Part shown: positions 50,657-60,432 of the stretch, in pieces
Numbering within the stretch: position 1 is the first letter of the stretch
How the letters are laid out: the number at the start of each line of letters is the position of its first letter
Assembly (NCBI RefSeq): GCF_000374105.1
Contig: NZ_KB893650.1
Span: 800,862 to 864,861, forward strand
Reading direction: 5' to 3'
DNA from: Kangiella aquimarina DSM 16071
GTDB taxonomy: Bacteria; Pseudomonadota; Gammaproteobacteria; Enterobacterales; Kangiellaceae
Length of the DNA stretch: 64,000 nucleotides
Position numbers and translations under genes: made by a program
The notes under the pieces: model-generated
The model's database searches: none
The model's input: the letters and a program-made list of their open reading frames with translations, nothing else
What the model was told of the DNA's origin: nothing

Positions 50657-52096
50657 CTAAAGCTCGGCAAACGGAGTATCGTTGACCAGATATCGGGGCA
50701 ATGAATTCTTCAATTTGTTGCCCAGATTTTTCGCCAATCCAATGACTACACCCTGATATAGAATTGCAACTTCACCTTTTTTCAGTGAGCCAGATTTGCT
50801 AATTGAAATATCCCGCCCCTGATAATACTCGACAGCCTGTTCGCTATTGAGTTCATAAGTTTGCTGAGTAAATTCATGGCCAAAAGCCGTAACTGCCTGG
50901 TGTTGAAGCCGAAATCCACTGCGGTGACTTTCTGCCAGTTTAACACCGATTCGGTCCATTCGGAGTTTCCCAATCAGATGCTCGATACCTTCTGGGAAAT
51001 ACCAGACTTCTTTAGAACGTTGCCAAAGGAGGTGTTTGATAGGAGCAAGCTGCCAGCCCAGCGCAGAACAGTGCTCTGCCAGATCCCGGTAGTCTTTTTT
51101 GGATAATTGGATGAAAGGAAAGCGCGAGCCTAACTCGCTATCAAGTGCCAACTCTTCTTCAATAGGCGCTTCTTTTTTCCTGAAGCAAGCAACGAAGAAT
51201 CCTTCGCTATCGAATAGGTGAGGATAAACGTGTAGGTAACCCTCTTTGGTGGCAACGTCCTCAGCTCCGGCAAATAGTTGATCAAGTGGGAATACGCTTA
51301 TGTCATCGGGGTGTTGATCCAAGAGGTGTTGGCAAACTACTTGGTTTTCTTCTTTAGACAGTGTGCAAGTGGAGTAGACCAGGGTGCCGCCAGGTTTGAG
51401 AGCCTTATAGGCACTGATAATCAGTTCTTTTTGCAGATCGGACATGCTCAATACACTGTCCAAAGACCAGTTGCTCAGAGCTTCCGGATCCTTACGAACG
51501 GTACCTTCACCGCCACAAGGAGCGTCCAGTAATATCGCATCAAAGGTTTGAGGGGTCATTTCGCCAAACTGGCGTCCATCGTAATGGCACAAAACTCCGT
51601 TACTGACCCCGGTTCTTTCGAGGTTGGCATAGAGAGCTTTGATTCGTGACGCTGATAGTTCGTTAGCTACCACCAGTCCCCGGTTTTGCATACGGGCTGC
51701 AATCTGAGTGGTTTTGGAGCCGGGAGCGGCAGCCACATCCAATACCATATTTGGCTCAGGGTTAGCGGCAAATAATGCCGAGACCGGTAACATTGAGCTG
51801 GCTTCCTGAATATAGAATTGGCCCGCCAGATGCGGCAGGTAGTTACCGAATCCTTCGGGAAGTGGTTTATGGCTTTCATCAATCCAGAAACCATCACCAC
51901 ACCAGGGAATGGACTCCAGTTGATAGCCTGCCTGTCCCCATTCATGAGCGATGGAGTCTTTATCGGCTCGTAATGAATTGATGCGAATACTTTTGCGCAA
52001 TGGCTTCTGGCTATAGTCGAGCAGTGCCTGCAAGGCATCCGGATCATTAAGCTGCTGCGCAATATGCTGAATAAAATCTTGTGAAATGTTTGTCAT
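50657..52096 (-). CDS. rsmF: 16S rRNA m5C1407 methyltransferase
   Basis: 479 residues from the ATG at 52096, the same length as E. coli RsmF; the frame extends 16 codons further to a TTG with no support. Seen: PLRKSIRINSLRAD, GQFYIQEASSMLPVSALF, the SAM site VLDVAAAPGSKTTQIAARM, LLDAPCGGEGTVRKDP with the first Cys and VYSTCTLSKEENQ with the catalytic Cys, then a C-terminal PUA-like domain. This is the RsmF (YebU) pattern rather than RsmB, which has a NusB-like start. The putA terminator lies just upstream. Confidence 0.94.
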   Translation of the reverse strand: MTNISQDFIQHIAQQLNDPDALQALLDYSQKPLRKSIRINSLRADKDSIAHEWGQAGYQLESIPWCGDGFWIDESHKPLPEGFGNYLPHLAGQFYIQEASSMLPVSALFAANPEPNMVLDVAAAPGSKTTQIAARMQNRGLVVANELSASRIKALYANLERTGVSNGVLCHYDGRQFGEMTPQTFDAILLDAPCGGEGTVRKDPEALSNWSLDSVLSMSDLQKELIISAYKALKPGGTLVYSTCTLSKEENQVVCQHLLDQHPDDISVFPLDQLFAGAEDVATKEGYLHVYPHLFDSEGFFVACFRKKEAPIEEELALDSELGSRFPFIQLSKKDYRDLAEHCSALGWQLAPIKHLLWQRSKEVWYFPEGIEHLIGKLRMDRIGVKLAESHRSGFRLQHQAVTAFGHEFTQQTYELNSEQAVEYYQGRDISISKSGSLKKGEVAILYQGVVIGLAKNLGNKLKNSLPRYLVNDTPFAEL

Positions 52097-52144
52097 AATG
52101 CAGTGGCCATAACGCTTAGCCATAGCAGGCTGTAAAGCTGGCAA

Positions 52145-52175
52145 TAAAAAAGGGCATCAAATGGTGATGCCCTTT
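52145..52175 (-). terminator. Terminator of putA
   Basis: AAAGGGCATCA (52149-52159), loop AATGG, TGATGCCCTTT (52165-52175). On the minus strand it is followed by six T. It starts 19 bases past the putA stop. Confidence 0.92.
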
Positions 52176-52193
52176 AGTTTACCTTGAAACTGC

Positions 52194-55100
52194 TTAATCG
52201 CCTAACGACAGCAGGGTAGCGTTACCGCCAATTGCTGCGGTGTTGTTGGTGCGAGTATGCTCGGTAGCAAAGCGGTGCAGATAGAAAGGACCGCCTGCTT
52301 TAGGACCTGTGCCTGACAGACCCTGACCACCAAATGGCTGAACACCAACGGTCGCACCAATCATGTTACGGTTGATGTAGACGTTGCCCACACGAGCGCG
52401 TTTATCAATGTAAGTGGCAGTGCTCTCGTTGCGTGAGTGAATGCCTAGCGTCAAACCAAAGCCATAGCCGTTGATCTGATCGATGACCTGATCCAGCTCT
52501 TTCGATTTATACTTGATGACATGCAGAATCGGGCCGAACCATTCTTGAGTCAAGTCATTGATATGATTGATAAAGAAGGCAGTTGGCGCCAGGAAACAGC
52601 CTTTCTCAAGACCGGCTGGCATTGGTGTTTCAGCAATCAAATTGCCGGTAGCACGCAATTGCTCAACATGCCCTGCCAACTCTTCACGCGCAACCGCATC
52701 GATAACCGGACCAACGTCAGTTGATAAATCGGTCGGATCGCCCAGTTTAAGTTCCTGCATGGCGCCAGAAAGCACTTCCAGGATACGGTCTGCGACATCT
52801 TCCTGTACATACAGCACGCGTAAGGCGGAACAGCGCTGACCGGCACTGGTGAAGGCTGATTGAATGACATCAGCAACCACTTGCTCAGGTAATGCAGAGC
52901 TGTCCACGATCATGGCGTTCTGACCACCGGTTTCAGCAATCAGTGGCGACAACATACCATCGCGAGTAGCCAGAGTACGGTTAATGGTTTGTGCTGTTGA
53001 GGTAGAACCGGTGAAAGCAACACCTGCAATGCGGATATCCGACAGAACCACTTTGCCGAAAGTTGAACCGCGGCAAGGAACAAATTGAAGCACGCTAGTT
53101 GGTACACCAGCCTGATGCATTAATTGCACTGCTCGATAAGCCACCAAAGTCGTTTGGTCGGCTGGCTTAGCGAGAACGGTATTACCGGCAACCAATGCTG
53201 CTACGACCTGACCAGTGAAAATGGCTAACGGGAAGTTCCATGGGCTGATACAGGCAAACACGCCGCGTCCCTGAAGATAGAGGTGGTTACTTTCGCCTGT
53301 TGGTCCCGGTAGAGTGATTTCCTGACCAAAATCTTTACGCGCGTTATTAGCGTAGTAGCGACAGAAATCCACTGCTTCGCGAACTTCGTCAATACCGTCC
53401 TGCATCGTTTTACCGCCGTCACGGCTACACAATGCGATCAGCTCCGCTTCGTTTTCTTCGAAAACATCGGCAATTTTCTCAAGAATTTGAGCGCGCTGTT
53501 CAACGGGCGTCATATCCCAGGCAATGAAATTCTTATGAGCAATAGTTAGAGCTTCTAAAGCCAGTTCTTCGCTGACCTTATGGACGGTACCGATCTGGTG
53601 AGTGTTGTCATAAGGGCAGAACACGGCTTCTTCGTTAGTGGTAATTTCTTTACCGTCAATAATGGGTTTAGCGTGCCATTGATTGTCTAAATACTGTTGT
53701 ACGTTTTGCATAAAAGGCTCGATCTGGCTGTTAATGTGGAGATTAGTACCTGCCGAGTTCACACGGTCAGGACCATAAATATGAGGTGGCAATGGAATCC
53801 GATCATTGTGTAGCGTCGGGTAACGCTTCAATACAAGACACGGATGTTCAACCAGGCTCATCACCGGAGTGGCTTTATCTACCAGCTGATGAACGAAGGA
53901 GGTATTGGCACCATTTTCCAATAGGCGACGTACCAGATAAGGAAGCAAATCTTTATGGTTTCCTACTGGTGCATAAATACGGCATTTCAAACCTGGATAG
54001 CGTTCCAGTACTTTGTCATAAAGAATCTCACCCATGCCATGCAGCCGTTGGAATTCAAAATCACGACGGTCGCCTGCCATCTCCATAATGCTGAAAACGG
54101 TTTGCGCGTTATGAGTTGCAAACTGAGGGTAGAAGCTATCTTTGGTGCTCATGATAAAGCGAGCACAGGCCAGATAAGACACGTCAGTACCCGCTTTACG
54201 GGTAAACACTGGGTAGTTGCTCAAGCCAGCCTGTTGTGACCATTTGATCTCGGAATCCCAATAAGCACCTTTCACCAGGCGAATTGGAATACGACGACCA
54301 TGCTTACGTGACAATGCATCCAACCAGCCCAGTACCGGCAGTGCACGTTTAGAATAAGCCTGAACCACCATGCCCAGACCAGCCCAGTCCTGGCAGATTT
54401 CTGAGGTATAAAGTGCTTCGAAAATATCCAGTGATAATTCCAGGCGATCAGCTTCTTCGGCGTCAATGGTAACTGCAACATCCAGCTCCCGTGCCTGCTT
54501 GACCAGCTTAAGCAGGGTATCAACCATTTCGGTCATGACGCGATCTTTTTGACCGACTTCGTAGCGCGGGTGAAGTGCTGACAGCTTGATCGAAATACTC
54601 GGTGCTAATTGGCCTTCTTTAACTTTAACCTGACCAATTTCCGAAATCGCTTTGCTGTAAGCTTCGTAATAACGATGCGCATCTTGTGCGGTATAAGCTG
54701 CTTCACCCAGCATATCGAAGGAGTGGGTGTAGCCTTTCTCAACACTTTTTGCGCCACGTTTCATGGCTTCTTTGATGCTGCGGCCTAAAACGAATTGGCG
54801 ACCCATTAGACGCATCGCCTGGTTCATGGCCTGACGAATCACTGGCTCACCAAATTTGGCAATTAGACCCTTTAATAAAGTATCAGGTTTACCATCGCCG
54901 TCCTGATCAACGTCGACGATTTTTCCGGTTAACATTAAGCCCCAGGTTGAAGCATTAACCAGAATTGACTCACTTTGACCGGTATGTTTTTTCCACTCGG
55001 CAGCACTGAGCTTGTCACGAATCAGTGCATTAGCAACATTGGCATCAGGAATACGCAACAGCGCTTCCGCCAGACACATCAGAATCACACCCTCCTTGGT

Positions 55101-55352
55101 ACTCAGACTGTATTGTTGCAAAAAGGCTTCAACACCTTCTCGCGACTTACTGCTCTGGCGAATTTCTTCAACCAGTTGCGAAGCCTGATGAGTAATGATA
55201 TTTACGGTTTTGTCGTCTGGAGTAGCGAGCTCTAACAATTCTTGTAAGTAGCCCGATTCATCGACAGAGTAGTTTTGGGTGATAATTTCCTGCCACTCGC
55301 TCAGCGAGAGTTGCTGATAGGAATCTGACAGGATTTGACTGGCTTTAAACAT
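52194..55352 (-). CDS. putA: Bifunctional proline dehydrogenase / P5C dehydrogenase, minimal PutA
   Basis: 1052 residues. Oxidises proline to glutamate in two steps. Seen: the FAD-binding proline dehydrogenase barrel (about 170-470) with SIKLSALHPRYE, VTIDAEEADRLELSL, RIPIRLVKGAYWDSEIK and FATHNAQTV, then the aldehyde dehydrogenase (about 510-1040) with SPWNFPLAIFTGQVVAALVA, FTGSTSTAQ, ETGGQNAMIVD and the catalytic Cys841 in SAGQRCSALRV. It lacks the N-terminal ribbon-helix-helix DNA-binding domain of E. coli PutA, so it cannot act as its own repressor, and it lacks the extra C-terminal domain. No putP permease or regulator gene lies beside it. The ATG is preceded by a poor ribosome site. Confidence 0.96.
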   Translation of the reverse strand: MFKASQILSDSYQQLSLSEWQEIITQNYSVDESGYLQELLELATPDDKTVNIITHQASQLVEEIRQSSKSREGVEAFLQQYSLSTKEGVILMCLAEALLRIPDANVANALIRDKLSAAEWKKHTGQSESILVNASTWGLMLTGKIVDVDQDGDGKPDTLLKGLIAKFGEPVIRQAMNQAMRLMGRQFVLGRSIKEAMKRGAKSVEKGYTHSFDMLGEAAYTAQDAHRYYEAYSKAISEIGQVKVKEGQLAPSISIKLSALHPRYEVGQKDRVMTEMVDTLLKLVKQARELDVAVTIDAEEADRLELSLDIFEALYTSEICQDWAGLGMVVQAYSKRALPVLGWLDALSRKHGRRIPIRLVKGAYWDSEIKWSQQAGLSNYPVFTRKAGTDVSYLACARFIMSTKDSFYPQFATHNAQTVFSIMEMAGDRRDFEFQRLHGMGEILYDKVLERYPGLKCRIYAPVGNHKDLLPYLVRRLLENGANTSFVHQLVDKATPVMSLVEHPCLVLKRYPTLHNDRIPLPPHIYGPDRVNSAGTNLHINSQIEPFMQNVQQYLDNQWHAKPIIDGKEITTNEEAVFCPYDNTHQIGTVHKVSEELALEALTIAHKNFIAWDMTPVEQRAQILEKIADVFEENEAELIALCSRDGGKTMQDGIDEVREAVDFCRYYANNARKDFGQEITLPGPTGESNHLYLQGRGVFACISPWNFPLAIFTGQVVAALVAGNTVLAKPADQTTLVAYRAVQLMHQAGVPTSVLQFVPCRGSTFGKVVLSDIRIAGVAFTGSTSTAQTINRTLATRDGMLSPLIAETGGQNAMIVDSSALPEQVVADVIQSAFTSAGQRCSALRVLYVQEDVADRILEVLSGAMQELKLGDPTDLSTDVGPVIDAVAREELAGHVEQLRATGNLIAETPMPAGLEKGCFLAPTAFFINHINDLTQEWFGPILHVIKYKSKELDQVIDQINGYGFGLTLGIHSRNESTATYIDKRARVGNVYINRNMIGATVGVQPFGGQGLSGTGPKAGGPFYLHRFATEHTRTNNTAAIGGNATLLSLGD

Positions 55353-55419
55353 TACGGCAATTACCTAATAACAATGTACTGGTTAGGTTTATCTGAACCT
55401 AAAGTACAACCTGAAAACG

Positions 55420-56010
55420 TCAACGCCAACCGGAGCGCTGACGGCGTTTCATGCTAACACGGGATAATACCCAGCTGATTAGCATGCCCACTAGCAGGAC
55501 TAATGCGCCTGCGTAAAACACATCGCTGTGAAAACGATCTTTAAGCAGCTCGTTTTGTTGGCGAAGTTTATCCGACTCGTTTTGCAGTTCGGAAACCTGT
55601 TGTTGCAGCTGATCATTCAGCGCAATGACATTCTCTTTATCAGCAATTTGCTGTTTGGTCTGAGCAAGCTCCTGTTTCAGGGCATCGTGCTCAACCTGCA
55701 GTGCTGAATATAGCGCCTGCACCGTTGGCTGATCTGTAATGTATTCGGTCTGGATCCAGCCTTCGTCACCATTAGCTGTACGCACCTGGCTACTTTTATT
55801 TTCAACGTCTGAAGCCAAAACTTCGATAGGGGTTCCGGCAACTATTCGACCAATGACACGATAACGATTGGTCGGGCCGCTACGCATAACTACGCCAATA
55901 TCATCGGACACATAATAATTGCTTTGAGCGGCTGTGTTTTGAGCTGGATCAGCTGCTTGTGCAAACTGGGTTGTGGTCAGCAATAAAAACACTAAAAGTA
56001 GACGAAACAT
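55420..56010 (-). CDS. SH3-domain protein of the TIGR04211 type
   Basis: 196 residues. Seen: a signal peptide (LLLVFLLLTTTQFAQA), a bacterial SH3 domain (YYVSDDIGVVMRSGPTNRYRV to WIQTEYI, about 32-90), a coiled coil from about 100 to 155 (QVEHDALKQELAQTKQQIAD and on), one membrane helix (VFYAGALVLLVGMLISWVL) and a basic tail RVSMKRRQRSGWR. This order is that of the TIGR04211/YgiM family. In E. coli, ygiM is next to cca; here it is near the Pit genes. It should be anchored in the inner membrane facing the periplasm. Function unknown, possibly wall-related. Confidence 0.92.
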   Translation of the reverse strand: MFRLLLVFLLLTTTQFAQAADPAQNTAAQSNYYVSDDIGVVMRSGPTNRYRVIGRIVAGTPIEVLASDVENKSSQVRTANGDEGWIQTEYITDQPTVQALYSALQVEHDALKQELAQTKQQIADKENVIALNDQLQQQVSELQNESDKLRQQNELLKDRFHSDVFYAGALVLLVGMLISWVLSRVSMKRRQRSGWR

Positions 56011-56141
56011 AAACTTTCCTAACGGTTAAATTTTGAGCTTAATCGTAAATAAAGGGGCAAGTATATAGCAGGTATTCGGAGGGGGGAAGGGGCAGAATTA
56101 AGACTTATTGGCTTATAACTGTAAGCTATTCGCTCATAAAT

Positions 56142-56188
56142 AAAAAAGCGGCCTTAAGTCATTGATTAAGAAGACTTAAAGCCGCTTT
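56142..56188 (-). terminator. Terminator downstream of the Pit gene (distal)
   Basis: On the minus strand: AAAGCGGCTTTAAGTC, 12-base loop, GACTTAAGGCCGCTTT, then a T-run. Sixteen pairs with one G-T wobble. It is the second of two stem-loops after the phosphate transporter gene. Confidence 0.9.
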
Positions 56189-56189
56189 A

Positions 56190-56229
56190 AAAAGTCTGTT
56201 AACTGGCTAACAAATCGGCCAGTTAACAG
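56190..56229 (-). terminator. Stem-loop directly after the Pit gene (proximal)
   Basis: CTGTTAACTGGC (56196-56207) pairs perfectly with GCCAGTTAACAG (56218-56229) over a 10-base loop. On the minus strand ACTTTTTA follows. Fourteen bases separate it from the Pit stop. With the distal hairpin it makes a tandem terminator. Confidence 0.75.
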
Positions 56230-56243
56230 AGATTGTTATCTTA

Positions 56244-57524
56244 TCAGGCTATGAATAACGCCTTAAAGATGAAGAAGAAGATGACTGATAGAATCGCACC
56301 TGCAGGTAGTGTTACTACCCATGATACAAAGATGTTACGCACAACACCTAAGTTCAGAGCCGCGATACCACGTGCCATACCAACACCTAATACCGCACCG
56401 ACCAGAGTCTGTGTGGTTGAAATAGGCAGACCAGCACCACTGGCAATAATCACCGTTGAGGCAGCTGCTAATTCAGCCGCAAAGCCACGGCTTGGTGTCA
56501 GGTGAGTAATCTTCTTACCGATGGTAGCCATTACTCGACTACCAAGCACGATTAGACCAATCACGATACCAATTGCGCCGACTAATAATATTCGAGGGTC
56601 AACTGATGCTTTGGCACCAATTTCGCCACCGTTTTGAATCACGCTGACAACCGCTGCCAATGGACCAATCGCATTAGCCACGTCATTCGAACCGTGTGCA
56701 AAGGCCATGCCACAGGCGGTTACAATCATTAGCACTGCAAACACTTTCTCAACGCTGGCAAAGTGATAGTCCTTGTCAGCTTCTTTTTCCAACTTGATAC
56801 GACTGATGAAAATAGCACCAATAATGGCAATAATTGCACCAATACCAATTGCAATCAGGTAGGTTTCAGTCAGGCTTAAGGAAATGTCTTTGTCTTTGAA
56901 AATATGTTTTAAGCCTTTCATGATGGTTACCAGCGCCATCACAAAGCCAGCCAGGAACATATAGAAAGGTACATAACGCTTAGCCATGTCGAAAGGATTC
57001 TGTGTATTGAGAATCAGTTTCTGTACGCTAAGTACAATCAGGAAAGCAATCACACCTGCTATGAAAGGAGTCACAACCCAGCTACCAACGATTGAGCCAA
57101 CTTTGCCCCAGCTCACTGCGTCAATGCTGACGCCAACCGCAGCGAAACCAACGATAGCACCAATGATTGAGTGAGTTGTTGATACTGGCCAGCCAAACCT
57201 CGAAGCTAAAACTAACCAGATACCGGCTGCTAACAGAGATGCCATCATACCAATTATCAGTAACTCAGGTGTGCCCTCGAAATAACTGGAATCAATGATT
57301 CCTTTACGAATGGTCTGAGTTACTTCACCGCCTGCCAGATAGGCACCGGCAAATTCAAAAATTGCTGCGACAAAAATGGCCTGCTTAAGTGTCAGTGCCT
57401 TAGCGCCTACAGACGTCCCCATAGCGTTGGCAACATCATTGGCGCCAATACCAAACGCCATCAAGAAACCAAACGCGACCGCTATCCAGATAAAGGTATC
57501 GGCATTTTGTAATATAAAATCCAC
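56244..57524 (-). CDS. Inorganic phosphate transporter, PiT family
   Basis: 426 residues, inner-membrane low-affinity phosphate carrier driven by H+ or Na+. Seen: the duplicated PiT signature, first as GIGANDVANAMGTSVGAKAL near the start and again as AHGSNDVANAIGPLAAVVSV in the second half, plus FGWPVSTTHSIIGAIVGF and GLPISTTQTLVGAVLGVG, the two TTH/TTQ repeats. Around ten hydrophobic helices with a cytoplasmic loop containing KLEKEADKDYHF. Thirteen bases separate it from the DUF47 gene upstream; this pair is the standard Pit/PitA-accessory layout. Confidence 0.95.
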   Translation of the reverse strand: MDFILQNADTFIWIAVAFGFLMAFGIGANDVANAMGTSVGAKALTLKQAIFVAAIFEFAGAYLAGGEVTQTIRKGIIDSSYFEGTPELLIIGMMASLLAAGIWLVLASRFGWPVSTTHSIIGAIVGFAAVGVSIDAVSWGKVGSIVGSWVVTPFIAGVIAFLIVLSVQKLILNTQNPFDMAKRYVPFYMFLAGFVMALVTIMKGLKHIFKDKDISLSLTETYLIAIGIGAIIAIIGAIFISRIKLEKEADKDYHFASVEKVFAVLMIVTACGMAFAHGSNDVANAIGPLAAVVSVIQNGGEIGAKASVDPRILLVGAIGIVIGLIVLGSRVMATIGKKITHLTPSRGFAAELAAASTVIIASGAGLPISTTQTLVGAVLGVGMARGIAALNLGVVRNIFVSWVVTLPAGAILSVIFFFIFKALFIA

Positions 57525-57537
57525 AAGTTCCCCCGGT

Positions 57538-58212
57538 TTATCGAGCTATCATCATTTCAAGGCGTGAACCGACGCTTTGAGCGCTGTCAGCTAAATCACC
57601 GATTTGTTGAACTACCTTATACATAAACATGACCTGTACTGGAGGTAGTTCATTTTCCTGTTCAAAAATCTTGAACAGAAGTTCACGTTGCAATTCGTCT
57701 GTGTCATTTTCGATCATGTCTAACTGATCAATCATTTCTTCAACCAGACTGGCTTCGCGGCCTCTGAAGCCGGTAGCTAATAATTCGTCAAGCTCATTGA
57801 TCGCCTTGAACGCCTGAGCTGACGCATCCAGTGAACGCTGTAATAACCCCATCAGGTCATCATTTACATTCGCCGGGAATTGCATCTTACGACCAAAAAC
57901 AAGCCCTGAAATATCGCGAGCGATATTGGCAATTTTGTCTTGTTTACTGAGAAGAGCGAGTAGGTCGGTACGGGCAACAGGAAGGAATAAGCCTTTTGGA
58001 AGGTGCATGCGCAGGTCATGCTTTAAGTCATCCGCTTCATTTTCCAGTTCACGGATGCGGGTTCTTAGCTGGTCAGCCTTGTCCCAGTTGCCTTCAATAG
58101 TGGCCTGGAAAAAGTTTTTCAGTTCAGAAGCACATTCATGAACCTTCGCCATATGATCCTGCATAGGACGAATAGGTGATGACGCAAAAAGGTCTAGAAT
58201 CGAATTAGCCAT
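57538..58212 (-). CDS. DUF47-family phosphate-transport accessory protein (TIGR00153)
   Basis: 224 residues from the ATG at 58212, which has GGGGGAT a few bases upstream; the frame extends 18 codons further but that part is not family-like. Seen: MANSILDLFASSPIRPMQDH at the start, then long PhoU-like helices with LRTRIRELENEADDLKHDLR and MIDQLDMIENDTDELQREL and the ending DLADSAQSVGSRLEMMIAR. Known: PhoU-like helical proteins that often control or assist the PiT transporter beside them. All-cytoplasmic. Confidence 0.93.
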   Translation of the reverse strand: MANSILDLFASSPIRPMQDHMAKVHECASELKNFFQATIEGNWDKADQLRTRIRELENEADDLKHDLRMHLPKGLFLPVARTDLLALLSKQDKIANIARDISGLVFGRKMQFPANVNDDLMGLLQRSLDASAQAFKAINELDELLATGFRGREASLVEEMIDQLDMIENDTDELQRELLFKIFEQENELPPVQVMFMYKVVQQIGDLADSAQSVGSRLEMMIAR

Positions 58213-58363
58213 GTATCCCCCAATGGATTGTCTGGGCCAACAAGTAAAGGTGCACATTATAAGCAAGCGAGCACTTGCATACCAGACTTAACGATTGGCA
58301 ATTCTTAATTCGCGCTGTAAACTGCGGTGAATGACTCAAACGAAACTGAGTAGAACATAAGGC

Positions 58364-59860
58364 ATGTCGATCGAAATAGAAATAAAACTATCAGCGACGC
58401 CCGACAAGATTAGCGATATAAAACAATGGGTTAGCGATAGGTTCTCGGAAGATGGTGAATGGCAGGAAAAGCAGTTGGCCAACACCTATTTCGACACCGA
58501 GAATCATAAACTCAGAGAGATGGAAATCGGGCTCAGAATACGTCGGGACGGCGATAAATTCATCCAATCTGTAAAATCTGCTGGCCGAGTGGTCGGTGGT
58601 CTGTTCCAGCGCAATGAGTCTGAAGTCGAGCTTCCTGCCAATGAACTTGACCTGCAGGCGGTCGACGAACCTTATCTTATGATTCTGCTGGAAGAGGCGG
58701 AAGAAGAAGATGGCGCAGTGAAACCAGCCTTTAACACCGACTTTTTAAGACGTCAGATATTTGTCAAAGAAGGCGAAAGTCAGATAGAGATTGCACTCGA
58801 TGTTGGCTCTATTCGTTGCAAAGACCACAAGCTTGATATCTGCGAAGTTGAGCTTGAGCTAAAAGAAGGTGAGCCTGCAGCATTATTCAGCCTGTGTCAG
58901 GAATTAATCGAAAAGTTTGACCTGGTGCTTGATAGCGCGAGCAAAGCCGAACGTGGATACACTCTGTGTCAAAAGCCTTCTCCTTACTTACGACAGCTCA
59001 GAGTGGTGGAATTAACTGCAAAATCCTCAGCCGAAGCGGCCTTTGAAACTATTGCACATACCGGCCTGGGACATTGGCAACATTACATTAAGCAGATCAA
59101 ACGCGAAGTGACCATTGATCATGTCCTGCAGCTCAATCGTGCCCTGATGTTCATGCAGCATATGTACTCGGTTTTTGCACCCATGATTCCGCGTCATGCC
59201 TTAAGCAGCCTGCGTAGTGACTGGCGCGAGATCACCAAGAATTTTTCCAAATTGTTGAAAGTGGCTCAAGAGATCAACTGGCTCAATAACGGCAAGCTGT
59301 ACGGTTTTACTTATGAAGAACTGTCAGATTTTGAGAAAGGCTTGCGACAGGCATTTAAGCGCGAAGGCAGTCAATTTACTGAATATTTAAAATCCGCATC
59401 ATACAATCTCAAACTGCTGCACTTTTCACGCTGGCTGTATTTAAAAGAGTGGCGACAAGCCTTCAGTAATGGTGGCGCACAACGACTGAAAAAAGAAATT
59501 TTCCCATTCGCCATACGTCAATTGCAGCATCAATTGTTCGATATCAAGCGCCACTTAACCGATAAAGGCGAACTCACCGAAAACGATTACCTTGCCTACC
59601 TCCCAAGAATGTATCGAACCCTGGACATCGGTTTGTTCTTCGGTAGCCTGTTTGAAAACAAAAAACGTAAAGCCTACCGCCAAAGATGGGTCGACCTCGT
59701 GGCCAGCATTGAACTCTTTAAGCAACTCGAATTCATCCGCCGTGCATTAAAAACCGAAGACCGTGTTGATGAACGTTTAGAACGGACCGAGAAAGATATT
59801 CTTGATGCGTTGGTTACCATGCGAACTAAAGCATTGGAAGAGAATCCGTATTGGAATTAG
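58364..59860 (+). CDS. CYTH-CHAD inorganic triphosphatase (YgiF-like)
   Basis: 498 residues. Seen: the CYTH domain (about 1-205) opening with IEIEIKL (the ExExK metal site), NTYFDTENHKLREMEIGLRIRR, and later EVELELKEG; then the CHAD domain (about 225-490), with conserved His and basic residues (KRGEVTIDHV-type motif KQIKREVTIDHVLQ, FAPMIPRHALSSLRSDW, KLLHFSRWLYL). Known: E. coli YgiF is a tripolyphosphatase, and CHAD domains bind polyphosphate. In E. coli ygiF is next to glnE; here glnE lies 3.6 kb away, with five genes between, which suggests later insertion. Confidence 0.92.
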   Translation: MSIEIEIKLSATPDKISDIKQWVSDRFSEDGEWQEKQLANTYFDTENHKLREMEIGLRIRRDGDKFIQSVKSAGRVVGGLFQRNESEVELPANELDLQAVDEPYLMILLEEAEEEDGAVKPAFNTDFLRRQIFVKEGESQIEIALDVGSIRCKDHKLDICEVELELKEGEPAALFSLCQELIEKFDLVLDSASKAERGYTLCQKPSPYLRQLRVVELTAKSSAEAAFETIAHTGLGHWQHYIKQIKREVTIDHVLQLNRALMFMQHMYSVFAPMIPRHALSSLRSDWREITKNFSKLLKVAQEINWLNNGKLYGFTYEELSDFEKGLRQAFKREGSQFTEYLKSASYNLKLLHFSRWLYLKEWRQAFSNGGAQRLKKEIFPFAIRQLQHQLFDIKRHLTDKGELTENDYLAYLPRMYRTLDIGLFFGSLFENKKRKAYRQRWVDLVASIELFKQLEFIRRALKTEDRVDERLERTEKDILDALVTMRTKALEENPYWN

Positions 59861-59919
59861 TTGTTTAGGCTTAAGGCTGTATATCAATGAATACAGTCTG
59901 TCAAAAATAGTAAGTCAAA

Positions 59920-60420
59920 TTAAACTATAATTCTAATTTGATCTATGGTTTGCTCAATTGCAGATGTTATTTCTTTTAGAATAACTTTACGGCAAAGCCA
60001 CTTTACATTTTTTGTATTTTCATACTTAGCCTCAAAAATAAAGCATTGCAGAAAAAATTCATTTTTATATGGAATTAAAAAACAACATAAATGATCCGTT
60101 GTAGGGCCAAGCTCTAGAATTCTGCACCTTAGATTGATTTCATCCAATTCTTGATCACAGTTAGAGTTTCCCAAGTTATATGCAAGTAATTTACTTGCGC
60201 ACTCTTCTAGAGTTAAAGAGTTTAAATAGTCAGTAATCTTTCGGTCAAAACTTTCTTCTAATTTCTCTCGTTCTAAATTCAAATAATGCATGAATTGTTT
60301 GCCATATGCATTTGTATCATCAGAACTAACATTGAAACCTGCGATCCAAACCTCAACATTTATCATTTCATTAATGCTTTTTAGTTCAAAGGCTAAATTC
60401 TTTATATTTCCTATAATCAT
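59920..60420 (-). CDS. Immunity-protein-like hypothetical, resembles Imm42
   Basis: 166 residues, no signal or membrane helix, and markedly AT-rich compared with its neighbours. It opens MIIGNIKNLAFELKSI, like Imm42-type immunity proteins (MIIGDxxxFAIE), followed by VEVWIAGFNVSSDD and a helical region with several Cys (ECASKLLAY, RCRILEL, LCCFLIPY). I rate the Imm42 match as weak. It lies 12 bases downstream of the colicin-immunity-type gene, same strand, so the two are probably co-transcribed. No toxin gene is in the window. Confidence 0.6.
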   Translation of the reverse strand: MIIGNIKNLAFELKSINEMINVEVWIAGFNVSSDDTNAYGKQFMHYLNLEREKLEESFDRKITDYLNSLTLEECASKLLAYNLGNSNCDQELDEINLRCRILELGPTTDHLCCFLIPYKNEFFLQCFIFEAKYENTKNVKWLCRKVILKEITSAIEQTIDQIRIIV

Positions 60421-60432
60421 ACGTTATACACA

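Noticed and set aside
59861-59919. Possible terminator CTGTAT/ATACAG between the CYTH-CHAD and immunity-type genes
   Set aside because: Only six pairs, with no T-run on either strand.
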